Positions 53,740-63,340 are shown, counted from the first letter of the stretch. The stretch: DNA of 64,000 nt from CAVYGM01 sp963768025 (GCA_963768025.1 CAVYGM010000010.1:372001-436000); one strand, 5' to 3'. Translations and numbers: made by a program. Notes: a model not told the origin generated them from the sequence alone.

Positions 53740-54207
53740 TTACTCAAATTTCGACCAGTTCGTATCTGCTTTTTTATGGAGAGTGGCTTCTTTTTCGTTC
53801 CACTTGGGGAGGGTATTACTGATAAACGTGTGGTAAAACAGAAAAAGCTTTCCGTCCTTGATCTTGTACGTTTCGGGATCAATTTCCACCTTTTCCCCCG
53901 ACTCTCCCATCGCGTAAGCGCACCAGCCGCCGTACTGGGGTTCGTACTTTTCGGGGCTTTTCTTAAACGCTTCCAGATTGGTGGTGGAGGCAAACCGGTA
54001 CGTGACGTTCCTGTAGGTATATGAATTGGCGGTTGAGCCTTTTACCGCTTTTTTTTGGGTAAAATAGGCCACCGGATCATAGCCCTGTATGGCCAGGCCT
54101 TTTTCCAGATTGTACTGCTGTTTGCGTACGGCCGGATCTGTTTGGCCCAAAACGGGTTCGAACTGAATTAACAGGTAAGCAAAAAAAAGAAATGAGAGCG
54201 TTTTCAT
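53740..54207 (-). CDS. Exported YHS-domain protein
   Basis: From ATG 54207 this is a 155-residue secreted protein with signal peptide (LSFLFFAYLLIQFEPVLGQ). The YHS part has LAIQGYDPVAYFTQKKAVKG, then YRNVTYRFASTTNLEAFKKS and EPQYGGWCAYAMGESGEKV, with Cys and Asp in the positions typical of the metal-binding YHS domain. It resembles proteins that bind copper or other metal ions in the periplasm. Single gene; TACCTTTC near its upstream end is one base from the -7 consensus. Confidence 0.85.
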   Translation of the reverse strand: MKTLSFLFFAYLLIQFEPVLGQTDPAVRKQQYNLEKGLAIQGYDPVAYFTQKKAVKGSTANSYTYRNVTYRFASTTNLEAFKKSPEKYEPQYGGWCAYAMGESGEKVEIDPETYKIKDGKLFLFYHTFISNTLPKWNEKEATLHKKADTNWSKFE

Positions 54208-54398
54208 ACAGCTTTTTAGTGCATAGTTTGGATGAAAGGTAGTCAACGGTAACCGTTGGCGTACAACCAGTTTTTTACATAGAGTTCAAAAGCCATACCA
54301 CCCATGCCAGCCTCTTCAAAAACATCCTCCAAGAGCATCAGAAGGCTCATAAACGTGTTTTCAAACCTATGGGAGGATTTTGGTACCTTTACCTACTT

Positions 54399-54425
54399 TT
54401 ACGATATTTCGTAAAGTTCACGAAA
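54399..54425. promoter_or_regulatory. Overlapping inverted repeats upstream of the sigma-54 kinase gene
   Basis: TTACGATATTTCGTAA is a palindrome (6-base arms, 4-base centre) at 54399-54414, and TTTCGT ... ACGAAA forms a second inverted repeat at 54407-54425. With one T before it, the 17-base sequence TTTACGATATTTCGTAA is repeated exactly at 58487-58503. The site is 105-130 bases upstream of a -24/-12 promoter, the usual distance for an activator binding site. The rest of 54208-54571 holds no gene. Confidence 0.6.
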
Positions 54426-54528
54426 TAACCGGGAGAGAATAAAAACCCAGTGGTTAGCAAGAGGCTGTATTTGGGATAAAAGCGCCGATTCGGGCGTGGG
54501 AGGCCATTTTTACGTTATGAGCGCGCAC

Positions 54529-54544
54529 TGGATCGGGAATTGCA
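54529..54544 (+). promoter_or_regulatory. Sigma-54 (-24/-12) promoter
   Basis: TGGATCGGGAATTGCA fits the sigma-54 consensus TGGCAyrnnnnTTGCw with GG (54530-54531) and GC (54542-54543) at the required 10-base spacing. Transcription would start near 54555, 17 bases before the first kinase ATG (54572). The downstream operon encodes a sigma-54 activator, so self-activation is probable. Confidence 0.65.
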
Positions 54545-54571
54545 GGAGAGCTTTGTACATACCTCCGGTTT

Positions 54572-56950
54572 ATGGGCTACGCCCCTACCCTAAATAAATC
54601 AGCAATGAAGGAAGTTATGGTTTCCGCAAATACGCTTCATCTATCGCATTTTGCCATTGAGAAGTCAATAGAACCGATTCTGCTTTTCGATCGGAGGGGA
54701 CTGCTGAGCCGAGCCAATCCGGCTGCCGGTCAGCACCTGGGCTACGCACCGGTTGAGCTGGAAAATCTATCCTTTGGAGATATTCACGCAGGCTATACGC
54801 CTGCTCAGTACGGGCGGTTGTGGAGTACCCTACTACAGTACCAAACCCTCACCCTCGATCTGCCCCAGGTGCGCCGCGACGGCTCGATCCGACAGGCGGA
54901 GATCGGGATGAACCTAGTCCGACTGGATGGTGATCCAGTCCTTTGCTGCTTTGTGCGGGATGTAACGCAACGCTCGCAGCTCGACGAAACCCTGCGGCGC
55001 ATTTCAGAAAACACCGCCTCCGAAGTGGGAATCGACTTTTTCAGATCGCTGGTACAACAGCTTGCTTCTTTACTGGACGTGGAGTACGCCATCGTGTCCG
55101 AATGTACCAACGTGGAGAAAACCCGGGTACGAACGCTGGCCTTCAGTCATAAGAATTCAATCGTCGAGAACGTAGAATACGACCTGGAAGGTACCCCATG
55201 CAGTCTGGTAATGAAAGACCGGGATTTTTATTTCCCTACCGAAGTAGCCGAAAATTTTATCAAAGAGTCGGGCCTGGGGTCGTATTTGGGCGTACCGATC
55301 CTTGACAAACTAGGGGAGGTAGTTGGGCATCTGGCCATCATGGACTCCCGGCCCATGACGGATCATTACAAGTACAAAGGCATACTGAAAATACTGGCTG
55401 CCCGGTCGGGTGCTGAAATTGGCCGGAAAGTAGCCGAAGAAAAACTGCTTCGGGTTCAGGAACAACTGGAAGCCACGGTGCTGGCCCGCACCAATGAGCT
55501 CGCCGCCGCCAAGGAAGAGGCCGAAGCCGCCAACCGCGCCAAGAGCGAGTTTCTGGCCACCATGAGCCACGAACTCCGTACGCCGCTCAACGGGATTCTG
55601 GGGTATGCTCAGTTGTTCAAACGCGACTCCAATTTGTCCGAAAGCTACCAGAGGGGCATTGGGGTGATGCACGATTGCGCCGAAAGCCTGCTGTCACTTA
55701 TCAATGATATCCTGGATTTGTCAAAAATAGAAGCTCGGAAAATGGAGGTACTTTCCGATACCTTTTTTCTGCCGGATGTCCTGCACAATATCACCCAGCA
55801 AATAGGGGTAAGGGCAGAGCAGAAGGGGCTGAAATTTGAGACGTTCCTTTCTCCCGATCTGCCGGACTGGGTGGTGGGCGACGAACGGAAACTCCGGCAG
55901 ATACTGCTCAATCTATTGGGCAATGCCGCCAAGTTTACGCATACCGGTACTATTTCTTTCCGCGCTGAATGGGCGGAAGCCCCTACTACGGCAGCTACTC
56001 CCGAACCTTCGCCTACGATACGGTTTCTGATTGAAGATACCGGCGTCGGCATCGCCCAGGAGCAGCTCTCCAGTATCTTTTTGCCGTTTCAGCAAATTCG
56101 CGAGTCCGACGATTTTGTGGAAGGTACGGGACTCGGACTTTCTATCACGGATCAGCTGGTACGGCTCATGAACGGTGACCTGTACGTGTCAAGTCAGCCT
56201 GGGCAAGGTACCCAATTCAGGCTGACGCTTCATTTGCCTAGGGCTACGGATCACCTTGCTACCAAGCAGGCAAAAAACCACGCTGGATTGATAGAGGGCT
56301 ACCTGGGAACGCGAAAGACTATCCTGGTCGTGGATAATGACTGGGAAAACAGCTCTATTCTCTCCCAATTACTCATCCCGCTGGGTTTTGAAGTTTTGGA
56401 AGCAAACAACGGTCCGGATGGCGTGCGGCAGGCCGTTCTCCACCGTCCCGACCTGATCCTGCTCGACCTGGCGATGCCATTTTTTGATGGTTACGCCACC
56501 CTGGAACAAATCAGGGCCAAGGCCGACCTGCGGGCGATTCCGGTATTTGCCTTGTCGGCCAGGGTGTTTCAGGAAGACAGACAACGGAGTGAACGGGCGG
56601 GATTCGATGACTTTATTCACAAACCCGTTGAACTGGAAGCCTTGCTCCTCCGCTTGGGCCAGGCATTGCATTTGACCTGGAAAACACAGCCTATGAACAT
56701 GAACTCAACGCCCGAACAGCTCGGGCTTACTTCCAGCCGGTCGCTTCTGGTGCCTGATGCCGCCGAACTGGAGGCCTTATACGAACTGGCCCGCATGGGG
56801 GATATTCAGGGAATTTTATCCCGGATTTCGCGGAAAGAAATAGCCCGGCCTGACTATCTAATTTTTGTCAATACCATTCGCCGCGCCGCGCACGAGTTCG
56901 ACACCCAGGCCATTAAAGACTACCTTCACGCTTGTCTGAATCCCGTATGA
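54572..56950 (+). CDS. Hybrid sensor histidine kinase (PAS-GAF-HisKA-HATPase-REC)
   Basis: The 792-residue cytosolic kinase has a PAS domain (about 25-135: PILLFDRRGLLSRANPAAGQ), a GAF domain (about 145-285), a coiled coil (290-325), HisKA with His333 (SEFLATMSHELRTPLNGILG), HATPase with LLNLLGNAAKFTHTG and VEGTGLGLSITDQLV, and a C-terminal receiver with Asp632 (DLILLDLAMPFFDGYATL). A tail of about 100 residues may be a partial Hpt-like helix region. Its stop overlaps the next ATG by four bases (ATGA). The next gene is a sigma-54 activator, forming a phosphorelay pair. ATG 54605 is a possible alternative start. Confidence 0.92.
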   Translation: MGYAPTLNKSAMKEVMVSANTLHLSHFAIEKSIEPILLFDRRGLLSRANPAAGQHLGYAPVELENLSFGDIHAGYTPAQYGRLWSTLLQYQTLTLDLPQVRRDGSIRQAEIGMNLVRLDGDPVLCCFVRDVTQRSQLDETLRRISENTASEVGIDFFRSLVQQLASLLDVEYAIVSECTNVEKTRVRTLAFSHKNSIVENVEYDLEGTPCSLVMKDRDFYFPTEVAENFIKESGLGSYLGVPILDKLGEVVGHLAIMDSRPMTDHYKYKGILKILAARSGAEIGRKVAEEKLLRVQEQLEATVLARTNELAAAKEEAEAANRAKSEFLATMSHELRTPLNGILGYAQLFKRDSNLSESYQRGIGVMHDCAESLLSLINDILDLSKIEARKMEVLSDTFFLPDVLHNITQQIGVRAEQKGLKFETFLSPDLPDWVVGDERKLRQILLNLLGNAAKFTHTGTISFRAEWAEAPTTAATPEPSPTIRFLIEDTGVGIAQEQLSSIFLPFQQIRESDDFVEGTGLGLSITDQLVRLMNGDLYVSSQPGQGTQFRLTLHLPRATDHLATKQAKNHAGLIEGYLGTRKTILVVDNDWENSSILSQLLIPLGFEVLEANNGPDGVRQAVLHRPDLILLDLAMPFFDGYATLEQIRAKADLRAIPVFALSARVFQEDRQRSERAGFDDFIHKPVELEALLLRLGQALHLTWKTQPMNMNSTPEQLGLTSSRSLLVPDAAELEALYELARMGDIQGILSRISRKEIARPDYLIFVNTIRRAAHEFDTQAIKDYLHACLNPV

Positions 56951-58480
56951 CCGCCCCCCTGGACACCGACAAGGCCGACACCGGGTTGGATACCCCCGCT
57001 CCACGCACTATTCTGATTGTGGACGATATGCCCAACAATCTCAGCGTCCTGTACGAAACGCTGACGCGGCAACACTACAAGGTGCTCGTAGCCCGCGATG
57101 GCAAGAGCGCCATTGAGCAGGCCCAACTGGCCCGGCCGGATCTGATTTTGCTGGATGTGATGATGCCCGGCATCGATGGGTTCGAAACCTGCCGCCAACT
57201 CAAACAACGCGAACCAACCAAAGCCATTCCGGTGCTGTTTATGACGGCCCTCTCCGAACCGATTAATGTTATCAATGGCTTCAATATGGGAGCGGTAGAC
57301 TACATTACCAAACCTTTCCAGCTCAAAGAGGTACTGGCCCGAATTCACACCCACCTCACCATTAGCAAGCTGCAGCACGACCTGAAAGCCGCCAACGCCC
57401 AGCTCGAAGCCCGCGTTGCCGAACGAACCGAATCGCTTTCCAAAGCATTGGCCGAGGTGGAGCAGCTCAAAAACAAGCTTCAGGCCGAAAACACCTACCT
57501 GCGGGAAGAAATCAGGCAAACCAGTAATTTCGAGGAAATTGTCAGTCAGAGCAAAGCCTTTGCCCGAGTACTCCGGCAGGTGGAACAGGTAGCGCCTACC
57601 ACCACGTCGGTGCTGATTATGGGCGAATCGGGTACGGGCAAAGAGCTGCTGGCGCGGGCGGTACATAACCTCAGCAGCCGCAAGAACAAAGACGCTGGTC
57701 AAGATCAATTGCGCGGCGCTGCCCGCCTCGCTCATTGAAAGTGAACTGTTTGGTCACGAAAAAGGGGCGTTTACGGGTGCTACCGCCCAAAAAATGGGGC
57801 GCTTTGAACTAGCCGACGGAGGGACGATTTTCCTGGATGAGATCGGGGAAATGCCCATTGACTTGCAGGCAAGGCTGCTGCGGGTGTTGCAGGAAGGAGA
57901 GTTTGAGCGGGTAGGAGGTACCAAAACCCTGAAGGTGAATGTCCGGGTGATTGCCGCCACCAACCGGGATCTTGAAAAAGAAATCGGAGAAGGTCGGTTT
58001 CGGGAAGATTTGTATTATCGGCTCAATGTGTTCCCGATTGTAAGTCTACCCTTGCGCGACCGGAAAGAAGACATTCCCCTGCTGGTAACGCACTTCTGCG
58101 CCAAGCACGGACCGGGAATCGGGCGGCAGATCGAGGTGGTTTCCCAGGAAGTACTGGACGCCCTCATGGACTACCACTGGCCCGGAAACATCCGGGAGCT
58201 GGAAAATGTTATCGAACGTTCCCTCATCGTCTCCCAAGATTCCCGACTGGACCTGGGTGACTGGGCCAATACGACCCAGCATCGTCGAAAGAAGCTGGCC
58301 TCTTCAAAAGATGAAAGGCTGGTAACGCTGGAAGAGTGCGAACGGAACTATATCACAGCCGTGCTGGAGCGTACTCACTGGAAAGTAAGCGGGCCAAACG
58401 GAGCGGCCAAAATTCTGGGTATGATCCCGACCACGCTCGATTCCCGCATGAAGAAGCTGGGCATTCAGCGCCCTGGCTGA
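56947..58480 (+). CDS. Sigma-54 dependent response regulator (NtrC-like), one frameshift
   Basis: REC domain (residues 20-140) with Asp70 (LILLDVMMPGIDGFETC), then a coiled-coil linker (160-195) and an AAA+ sigma-54 interaction domain with Walker A MGESGTGKELLARAVHN. The frame breaks at about 57691, where one inserted G makes codons run out of phase. The next frame resumes with VKINCAALPASLIESELFGH, the sigma-54 loop GAFTGA (57764-57781), Walker B GGTIFLDEIGEMP and the R-finger region. A FIS-type HTH ends the protein (NGAAKILGMIPTTLDSRMKK). Repaired, about 511 residues. It is the cognate regulator of the hybrid kinase. Confidence 0.88.
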
Positions 58481-58486
58481 TTCCGA

Positions 58487-58503
58487 TTTACGATATTTCG
58501 TAA
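58487..58503. repeat. Second copy of the palindromic 17-mer
   Basis: TTTACGATATTTCGTAA, identical to 54398-54414, lies 6 bases after the activator's stop and 118 bases before the NRDE gene. Its position upstream of NRDE suggests a second binding site for the same regulator, but no clear -24/-12 promoter was found between it and 58621. Confidence 0.55.
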
Positions 58504-58620
58504 TTGCGTCCTTACTCTGAAATACGTTGGCTTTTCTTACAAAATTGTCCCGTGGGGAAATGAAGTCTTTTTAGCTTTTTGTCACGTAGATAGTCAAAAT
58601 TAATACCAATCAACCCATTT

Positions 58621-59348
58621 ATGTGTACGGCCACCTTTTTGCCTAGTCTTTCTCAGGGCTACATTCTGACCCACAGCCGCGACGAGCAGGCCGCCCGCCC
58701 CGCCGCCCTGCCGCCGCAAGTCGTCAGAATCAACGGCCAGGCCGTGGCCTATCCCCGCGACCCGCAGGGCCAGGGTACCTGGATCGCCACCACACGCTCA
58801 GGCAACGATCTGTCTGCTTAATGGTGCCTTTGCGCTTCACCAGCGGAAAGACCGCTACAAGCATAGCCGCGGACTGGTACCGCTTCATTTTTTTGATTTC
58901 CCTTCGGTAGAGGCATTCTGTGCTACCTATGACTTTCGGAATATTGAACCCTTTACCCTTCTCTGCGCCGAAACCGGTCGACTGACCGAGCTGCGCTGGG
59001 ATGGGGAGCACCTGTCATAGCCTTGAGAAAGATCCGCTACTTCCCCATATCTGGTCGTCGGTGACGCTGTATCCCGCGGAGGTGATCGAAAAACGGGAGG
59101 GGTGGTTCCGGGATTGGTGCCGACAAAATCCCGCGCCTTCGGTGGCAGATATCCGGCACTTTCACCTGACTGCCGGGGAAGGCGACAGCCGCAACAGCCT
59201 CCTCATGAACCGCAACAACGAACTGCTCACCCTCAGCCTCACCAGCATAGCCAGTCAGGAGAGCGGGACAGAAATTATCTACGAGGATTTTATGGCTCAA
59301 ACCTATACCAGGCAAACTATTCCGCTGGAACATGCAATCAACAATTAG
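58621..59348 (+). CDS. NRDE (TANGO2) family protein, two frameshifts
   Basis: The start MCTATFLPSLSQGYILTHSR, followed by DEQAARP, matches the NRDE family, with conserved Cys2 and SRDE for NRDE. At about 58795 one inserted base moves the frame, which then reads LLNGAFALHQRKDRYKHSRG and FFDFPSVEAFCATYDF. A second insertion near 58990 moves it to HSLEKDPLLPHIWSSVTLYP, ending at TAG 59346-59348. Repaired length is about 240 residues, normal for the family. TANGO2 relatives act in heme or lipid trafficking in eukaryotes; bacterial role is not settled. Its end overlaps the ATP-grasp gene by 17 bases. Confidence 0.8.
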
Positions 59349-60447
59349 TACTACCGCTCAGCCCCTAGACGCTGGCTATTCGAAGTCTCCCCGGCATCGG
59401 GTGTCGTGGAGGTTCAATCAGACCCCCTTCTTCATTCGTCTGAGGCATTGGGAGTACTGGCCCTTCAATGTGGTGTACTTCCCCATATTCGTGTACCATG
59501 TTTGGTTGTCGATGAAAGCCCGTTCGTTCTTTTTCTTTTCTGCTTCCAATCCGGGCATCGAAACGGGCGGAGTGCTGGGCGAATCGAAAATGAGCATTCT
59601 GGATCAGATTGCCGACGAATTTAAACCCAAAACAATATTCGTACCCGCAGCAGCCTCTTTGGATACCGTGCTCGCCCAGTTGCGAGCACGGGGGATGGAT
59701 TTTCCGCTCATTGCCAAACCCGATGTGGGCGAGCGGGGCCGGGGTGTGCAGAAAATAGAAAGCCTTGAAGTGTTACAAGAGTACCTCAACAAGAGCCCCC
59801 TGGATTTCCTGATTCAGGACTATGTGGATGCGCCCCTCGAACTGGGCGTATTTTATTACCGACACCCCAGTGCACCTACGGGCACTGTTTCTTCCATCGT
59901 AAAAAAAGAATTTCTCACCCTGCGCGGCAATGGCGTGGACTGCATTGAAAACCTGATCATGCAGAACGAGCGGGCCATCTTGCAGCTACCCGCTTTGACC
60001 GAACGGTACGGGACCCGTTTTCATGAGATTCCGGCCGTGGGTGAAACCATGCAACTCGTCAGCATTGGCAATCACTGCCTGGGTACCAAGTTTCTGGATG
60101 CCAACCATCTGATCACGCCAGAACTGACTACCCTATTTGACACGATCAGTCAGTCCATTCCGGGCTTTTACTTTGGCCGCTATGACCTGCGCTGCCGGAG
60201 CGTGGAGGATCTGTACGCTGGTCAGCACATTCGGATTATGGAACTGAATGGGGCTGGAGCTGAACCGGCGCATATCTACCAGCCCGGCTTTTCGCTTTTG
60301 GAAGCCTACCGGGTACTGTTCCATCACTGGCGCGTGATGTACGACATCAGCCGCGAAAATCACCGTCGGGGTATAGCGTACATGACGTTTCGTGAAGCCA
60401 AAGGAGTTTGGAAACGTGTGCAAAAACTCAAAAAAGACCAAGTCTGA
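59332..60447 (+). CDS. ATP-grasp fold protein (D-Ala-D-Ala ligase-like)
   Basis: The 371-residue protein has an N-terminal hydrophobic part (HWEYWPFNVVYFPIFVYHVW; ARSFFFFSASNPGIETGGVL) and then an ATP-grasp fold: FPLIAKPDVGERGRGVQKIE (phosphate-binding loop), LDFLIQDYVDAPLELGVFYY and catalytic metal-binding MELNGAGAEPAHIY near the end. Family members join a carboxylate to an amine or similar group using ATP. The product here is unknown. The ATG lies within the end of the NRDE gene, so expression should be coupled. A terminator follows. Confidence 0.82.
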   Translation: MQSTISTTAQPLDAGYSKSPRHRVSWRFNQTPFFIRLRHWEYWPFNVVYFPIFVYHVWLSMKARSFFFFSASNPGIETGGVLGESKMSILDQIADEFKPKTIFVPAAASLDTVLAQLRARGMDFPLIAKPDVGERGRGVQKIESLEVLQEYLNKSPLDFLIQDYVDAPLELGVFYYRHPSAPTGTVSSIVKKEFLTLRGNGVDCIENLIMQNERAILQLPALTERYGTRFHEIPAVGETMQLVSIGNHCLGTKFLDANHLITPELTTLFDTISQSIPGFYFGRYDLRCRSVEDLYAGQHIRIMELNGAGAEPAHIYQPGFSLLEAYRVLFHHWRVMYDISRENHRRGIAYMTFREAKGVWKRVQKLKKDQV

Positions 60448-60461
60448 TTCTCTTAAAGAAG

Positions 60462-60484
60462 TCCTTCTCCTGACAGGAGAAGGA
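60462..60484. terminator. Hairpin between ATP-grasp and methyltransferase genes
   Basis: TCCTTCTCCT pairs perfectly with AGGAGAAGGA (10-bp stem, 3-base loop). It lies 14 bases after the ATP-grasp stop and directly after the repaired end of the convergent methyltransferase (60486), so it can end both transcripts. T-tails are short. Confidence 0.7.
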
Positions 60485-60485
60485 T

Positions 60486-61543
60486 TTAGGATGAGGTGTA
60501 CTTCCTCCCCCCCACTTGATACCGTCCCGGAATTGCCAGGTAGCCAATCGGGCGCAAGGGGGTCAAGTCCGGCCGTTTGAAACCAGCTATTGATCTCCGC
60601 CACCGACCAGTTGCCCGAGGTGCTCGACAGCCCAAAAAACAGATCGGTGCTGCTACCCACGAGTTCGGGAGCCGCCGCCGGATCGGGACGGATAAATTCA
60701 TTAATGATATACACGCCACCGGGTTTCAAAGCCGCAGCAACTTTCTGGGCTACGAGAATATTCTGCTCCGCCGTTAGGTGGTGCGCTACGCTCGACATCA
60801 GGATCAGGTCATAGCTGTTTGCGGATAAATCCTCCGTCAGGATATTTCCGACCTGATGCACCACGCGCTCGCCCATCCCCTGCTCGGCCAGGAGCGGAGC
60901 GGCTTTCTCCACCGCGCCCGGCAAATCCAGAATCACCGAACTCAGACCGGGGTACTTCCGACACGCTTCAACCGAGTGCATCCCGTGCGACCCGCCAATA
61001 TCCAGCATCCGGGTAGCGCCGGAGGGCATAGGTACCTTGCGCGCAAACTCCCGGGCTTCGGAGATGGCTCCGCCCCACATGGCCCGCTGGTACAGCTCCC
61101 ATTCGGTACTAGTCGAACGTATCGTGGTATTGCAGGCCCTTGCCGGTACGCAGGTACTCCCCCAGCTTGTCGAGCCAGCCCCAGGTGACGCGGTTGTTGA
61201 AAATAGCCAGGTCGCGTACGGTATCGGGACTGCTCCTGAGTACCCATTTCCGGGTTGTGCGAGTCAGGGAGTAGTGACCTTTCCGAAAGCGCAGGTACCT
61301 TACTGAGGTCAGGACACCCAACAACTGCCCCGTAGCGCGGGCTTCCAGCCCGCACTTCTCCGAGATTGCTTCAACGGTATCAGCCCCCTCCTCAATCGCT
61401 TCAAAAACCCCCGCGTCAATCGCTTCGAGTACGGCCCGGCTAATCACCGGAAAAATCTGCGCGTGCAGCAACGGCATCGGGACCAGGTTGAGCCGCAGAG
61501 CGATCCATTCCAGCAGATTATCAGGAAATACGCGTAGTTGCAT
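60486..61543 (-). CDS. SAM-dependent O-methyltransferase, two frameshifts
   Basis: The N-terminal 143 residues form a winged-helix dimerisation domain (ISRAVLEAIDAGVFEAIEEG; VEAISEKCGLEARATGQLLG). One inserted base near 61095 breaks the frame, which resumes with EWELYQRAMWGGAISEAREF and the SAM-binding RMLDIGGSHGMHSVEACRKY and DLILMSSVAHHLTAEQNIL. A second insertion near 60565 moves the end to LTPLRPIGYLAIPGRYQVGG, with stop at 60486. Repaired length is about 350 residues, as in plant-type and antibiotic O-methyltransferases. The start overlaps the comM stop as TGATG, so the two are coupled. Acceptor unknown. Confidence 0.82.
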
Positions 61544-63086
61544 CAGCCGGCCCAGTTTTCGCGGTCGAGGCTGCGGTACTGAATCGCCTCGGCCAGGTGT
61601 TCTATTTTGATATCGTCACTGCCAGCCAGATCGGCAATGGTGCGGGATACTTTCAGGATGCGGTCGTAGGCCCGGGCTGACAGCCCCAGCCGATCCATGG
61701 CGGTGCGGAGCAACGCCCGGCCCGCATCGCCGATTTCGCATACCTCCTTCACCATTTCGGGGGGCATCATGGCGTTGGAATAGATGTCGCTGCGATCTTT
61801 GAAGCGCTCGGTCTGCCGCTCGCGGGCCTTGATGACCCGCTCCCTGATTACATCACTGCTCTCCGACTTGCGGGTAGAGGCAATCTGATCAAACGACACG
61901 GGCGTTACCTCCACGTGCAGGTCGATGCGGTCGAGGAGGGGGCCGCTGATTTTGTTGAGGTACTTCTGCACCACGCCCGGCCCGCAGACGCACTCCTTAT
62001 CGGGGTGGTTGTAGTAGCCGCAGGGGCAGGGGTTCATGCTGGCAATGAGCATGAAGTTGGACGGAAATTCCACGGCCATTTTGGCCCGCGAAATACTCAC
62101 CTTCCGTTCTTCCAGCGGCTGCCGCATTACTTCCAGCACGGTACGTTTAAATTCCGGTAGCTCGTCCAGAAACAGCACGCCGTTGTGCGCCAGGGATATT
62201 TCGCCCGGTTGCGGGAAAACTCCCGCCGCCTACCAGCGCAGCATCGCTGATGGAATGATGCGGCGACCGGAACGGACGACGGGAAATGAGCGTAGAGCGG
62301 GCACCCAGTTTGCCCGCTACGGAATGGATCTTGGTTGTTTCCAGCGCTTCCTGCAACGAAAGCGGCGGCAGAATGGACGGCAGCCGCTTGGCCAGCATGG
62401 TTTTGCCCGCGCCCGGCGGACCGATCATGATGGCGTTGTGCCCGCCGGCGGCGGTAATTTCCAGTGCCCGCTTGATGTTCTCCTGTCCCTGCACGTGCGA
62501 GAAATCCGCCTCGTAGTGGGTGAAGGTATTCATGAACATATCGCGGGTATCGACTACCAGCGGCTCTATGTCGCGCTTGCCTTCAAAAAACTCCACGGCC
62601 TCCTGCATGGTTTCGACGCCGATGACGTCGAGGTTATTGACGATGGCGGCTTCGGCGGCATTTTCGGTGGGGAGTATAAAGCCCTTCTTGCCCTGCTTGC
62701 GGGCTTCGATGGCAATGGGAAGTACGCCCTTTGATCGGCCGAAGCTGCCCGTCGAGCGACAGTTCGCCCATGATCACGTAGTCTTCCAGGTTCCGCTCAC
62801 ACTTCATCTGTTCCGACGATTCCAGCACGCAGAGCGCAATGGGCAGGTCGTAGGCCGAGCCTTCCTTGCGCACATCGGCGGGGGCAAGGTTCACCACCAC
62901 CTTTTGCCGGGGCATCCGGTAGCCGGAGTTTTTGAGCGAAGCCTCCACCCGCTGCTCGCTTTCCTTCACGGCGCTGTCGGCCAGACCCACCATAAAGAAT
63001 TTCAGCCCCTGACTCACCGTCACTTCTATCGTAATCATGGAGGCATTGACACCGTAAACCGCGCCGCCGTAGGTTTTGGAAAGCAT
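61543..63086 (-). CDS. comM: YifB/ComM-type Mg-chelatase-like ATPase, two frameshifts
   Basis: ComM is a hexameric helicase that promotes branch migration during natural transformation. The first part (ASMITIEVTVSQGLKFFMVG; VVVNLAPADVRKEGSAYDLP) is the N-terminal ChlI domain. One extra G near 62720 shifts the frame, and sense resumes through FILPTENAAEAAIVNNLDV to Walker A IMIGPPGAGKTMLAKRLPSI. One extra C near 62190 shifts it again to GVLFLDELPEFKRTVLEVMR (Walker B), IASMNPCPCGYYNHPDKECV and the sensor region LSARAYDRILKVSRTIADLA. Repaired, about 513 residues, full length for the family. No other competence gene is near. Confidence 0.9.
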
Positions 63087-63340
63087 AGGGTAGGGAAGGA
63101 ATTGAACTAGGTACCTTGCAAATTTAGGAGAATTTGGGGAATAGGCAATTTGGGGGGAAAGGTTGCTTTGAAGCCTGTAGGCTTTTTGTATATTTGCTTA
63201 GTGCCTACCTATGCTTTGGATGCATATCGAAGATTACTTCCTTGTTCTGTGTGCCCGTGGACACTGACGAGGTATTTAGAACTTAGCAGAAAGGTTAGTG
63301 CAAAGTAAGGAAACTAGCGGCTGCGAGGCTTTTGCTCGGA
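63087..63340. other. Upstream region of comM without recognised gene
   Basis: Short intergenic sequence between divergent comM and the hairpin repeats. TTTTTGTATATTTGCTTAG near 63183 includes TATATTTG on the plus strand, an exact -7 match that points rightward but lies over 430 bases before the next gene. The ORF at 63298-63489 crosses the repeats and is not protein-like. Confidence 0.35.

Noticed and set aside
54208..54571. Possible small RNA gene in the gap before the hybrid kinase
   Set aside because: The structure seen is explained by the inverted repeats and the sigma-54 promoter; there is no separate promoter-terminator pair.
56926..57735. 269-codon minus-strand ORF opposite the sigma-54 regulator
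   Set aside because: Shadow of a REC/AAA+ gene with clear motifs on the plus strand.
58504..58620. Second sigma-54 promoter before the NRDE gene
   Set aside because: Searching for GG-N10-GC gave no acceptable match; TTGGCTTTTCTTACAAAATT lacks the GC at -12.
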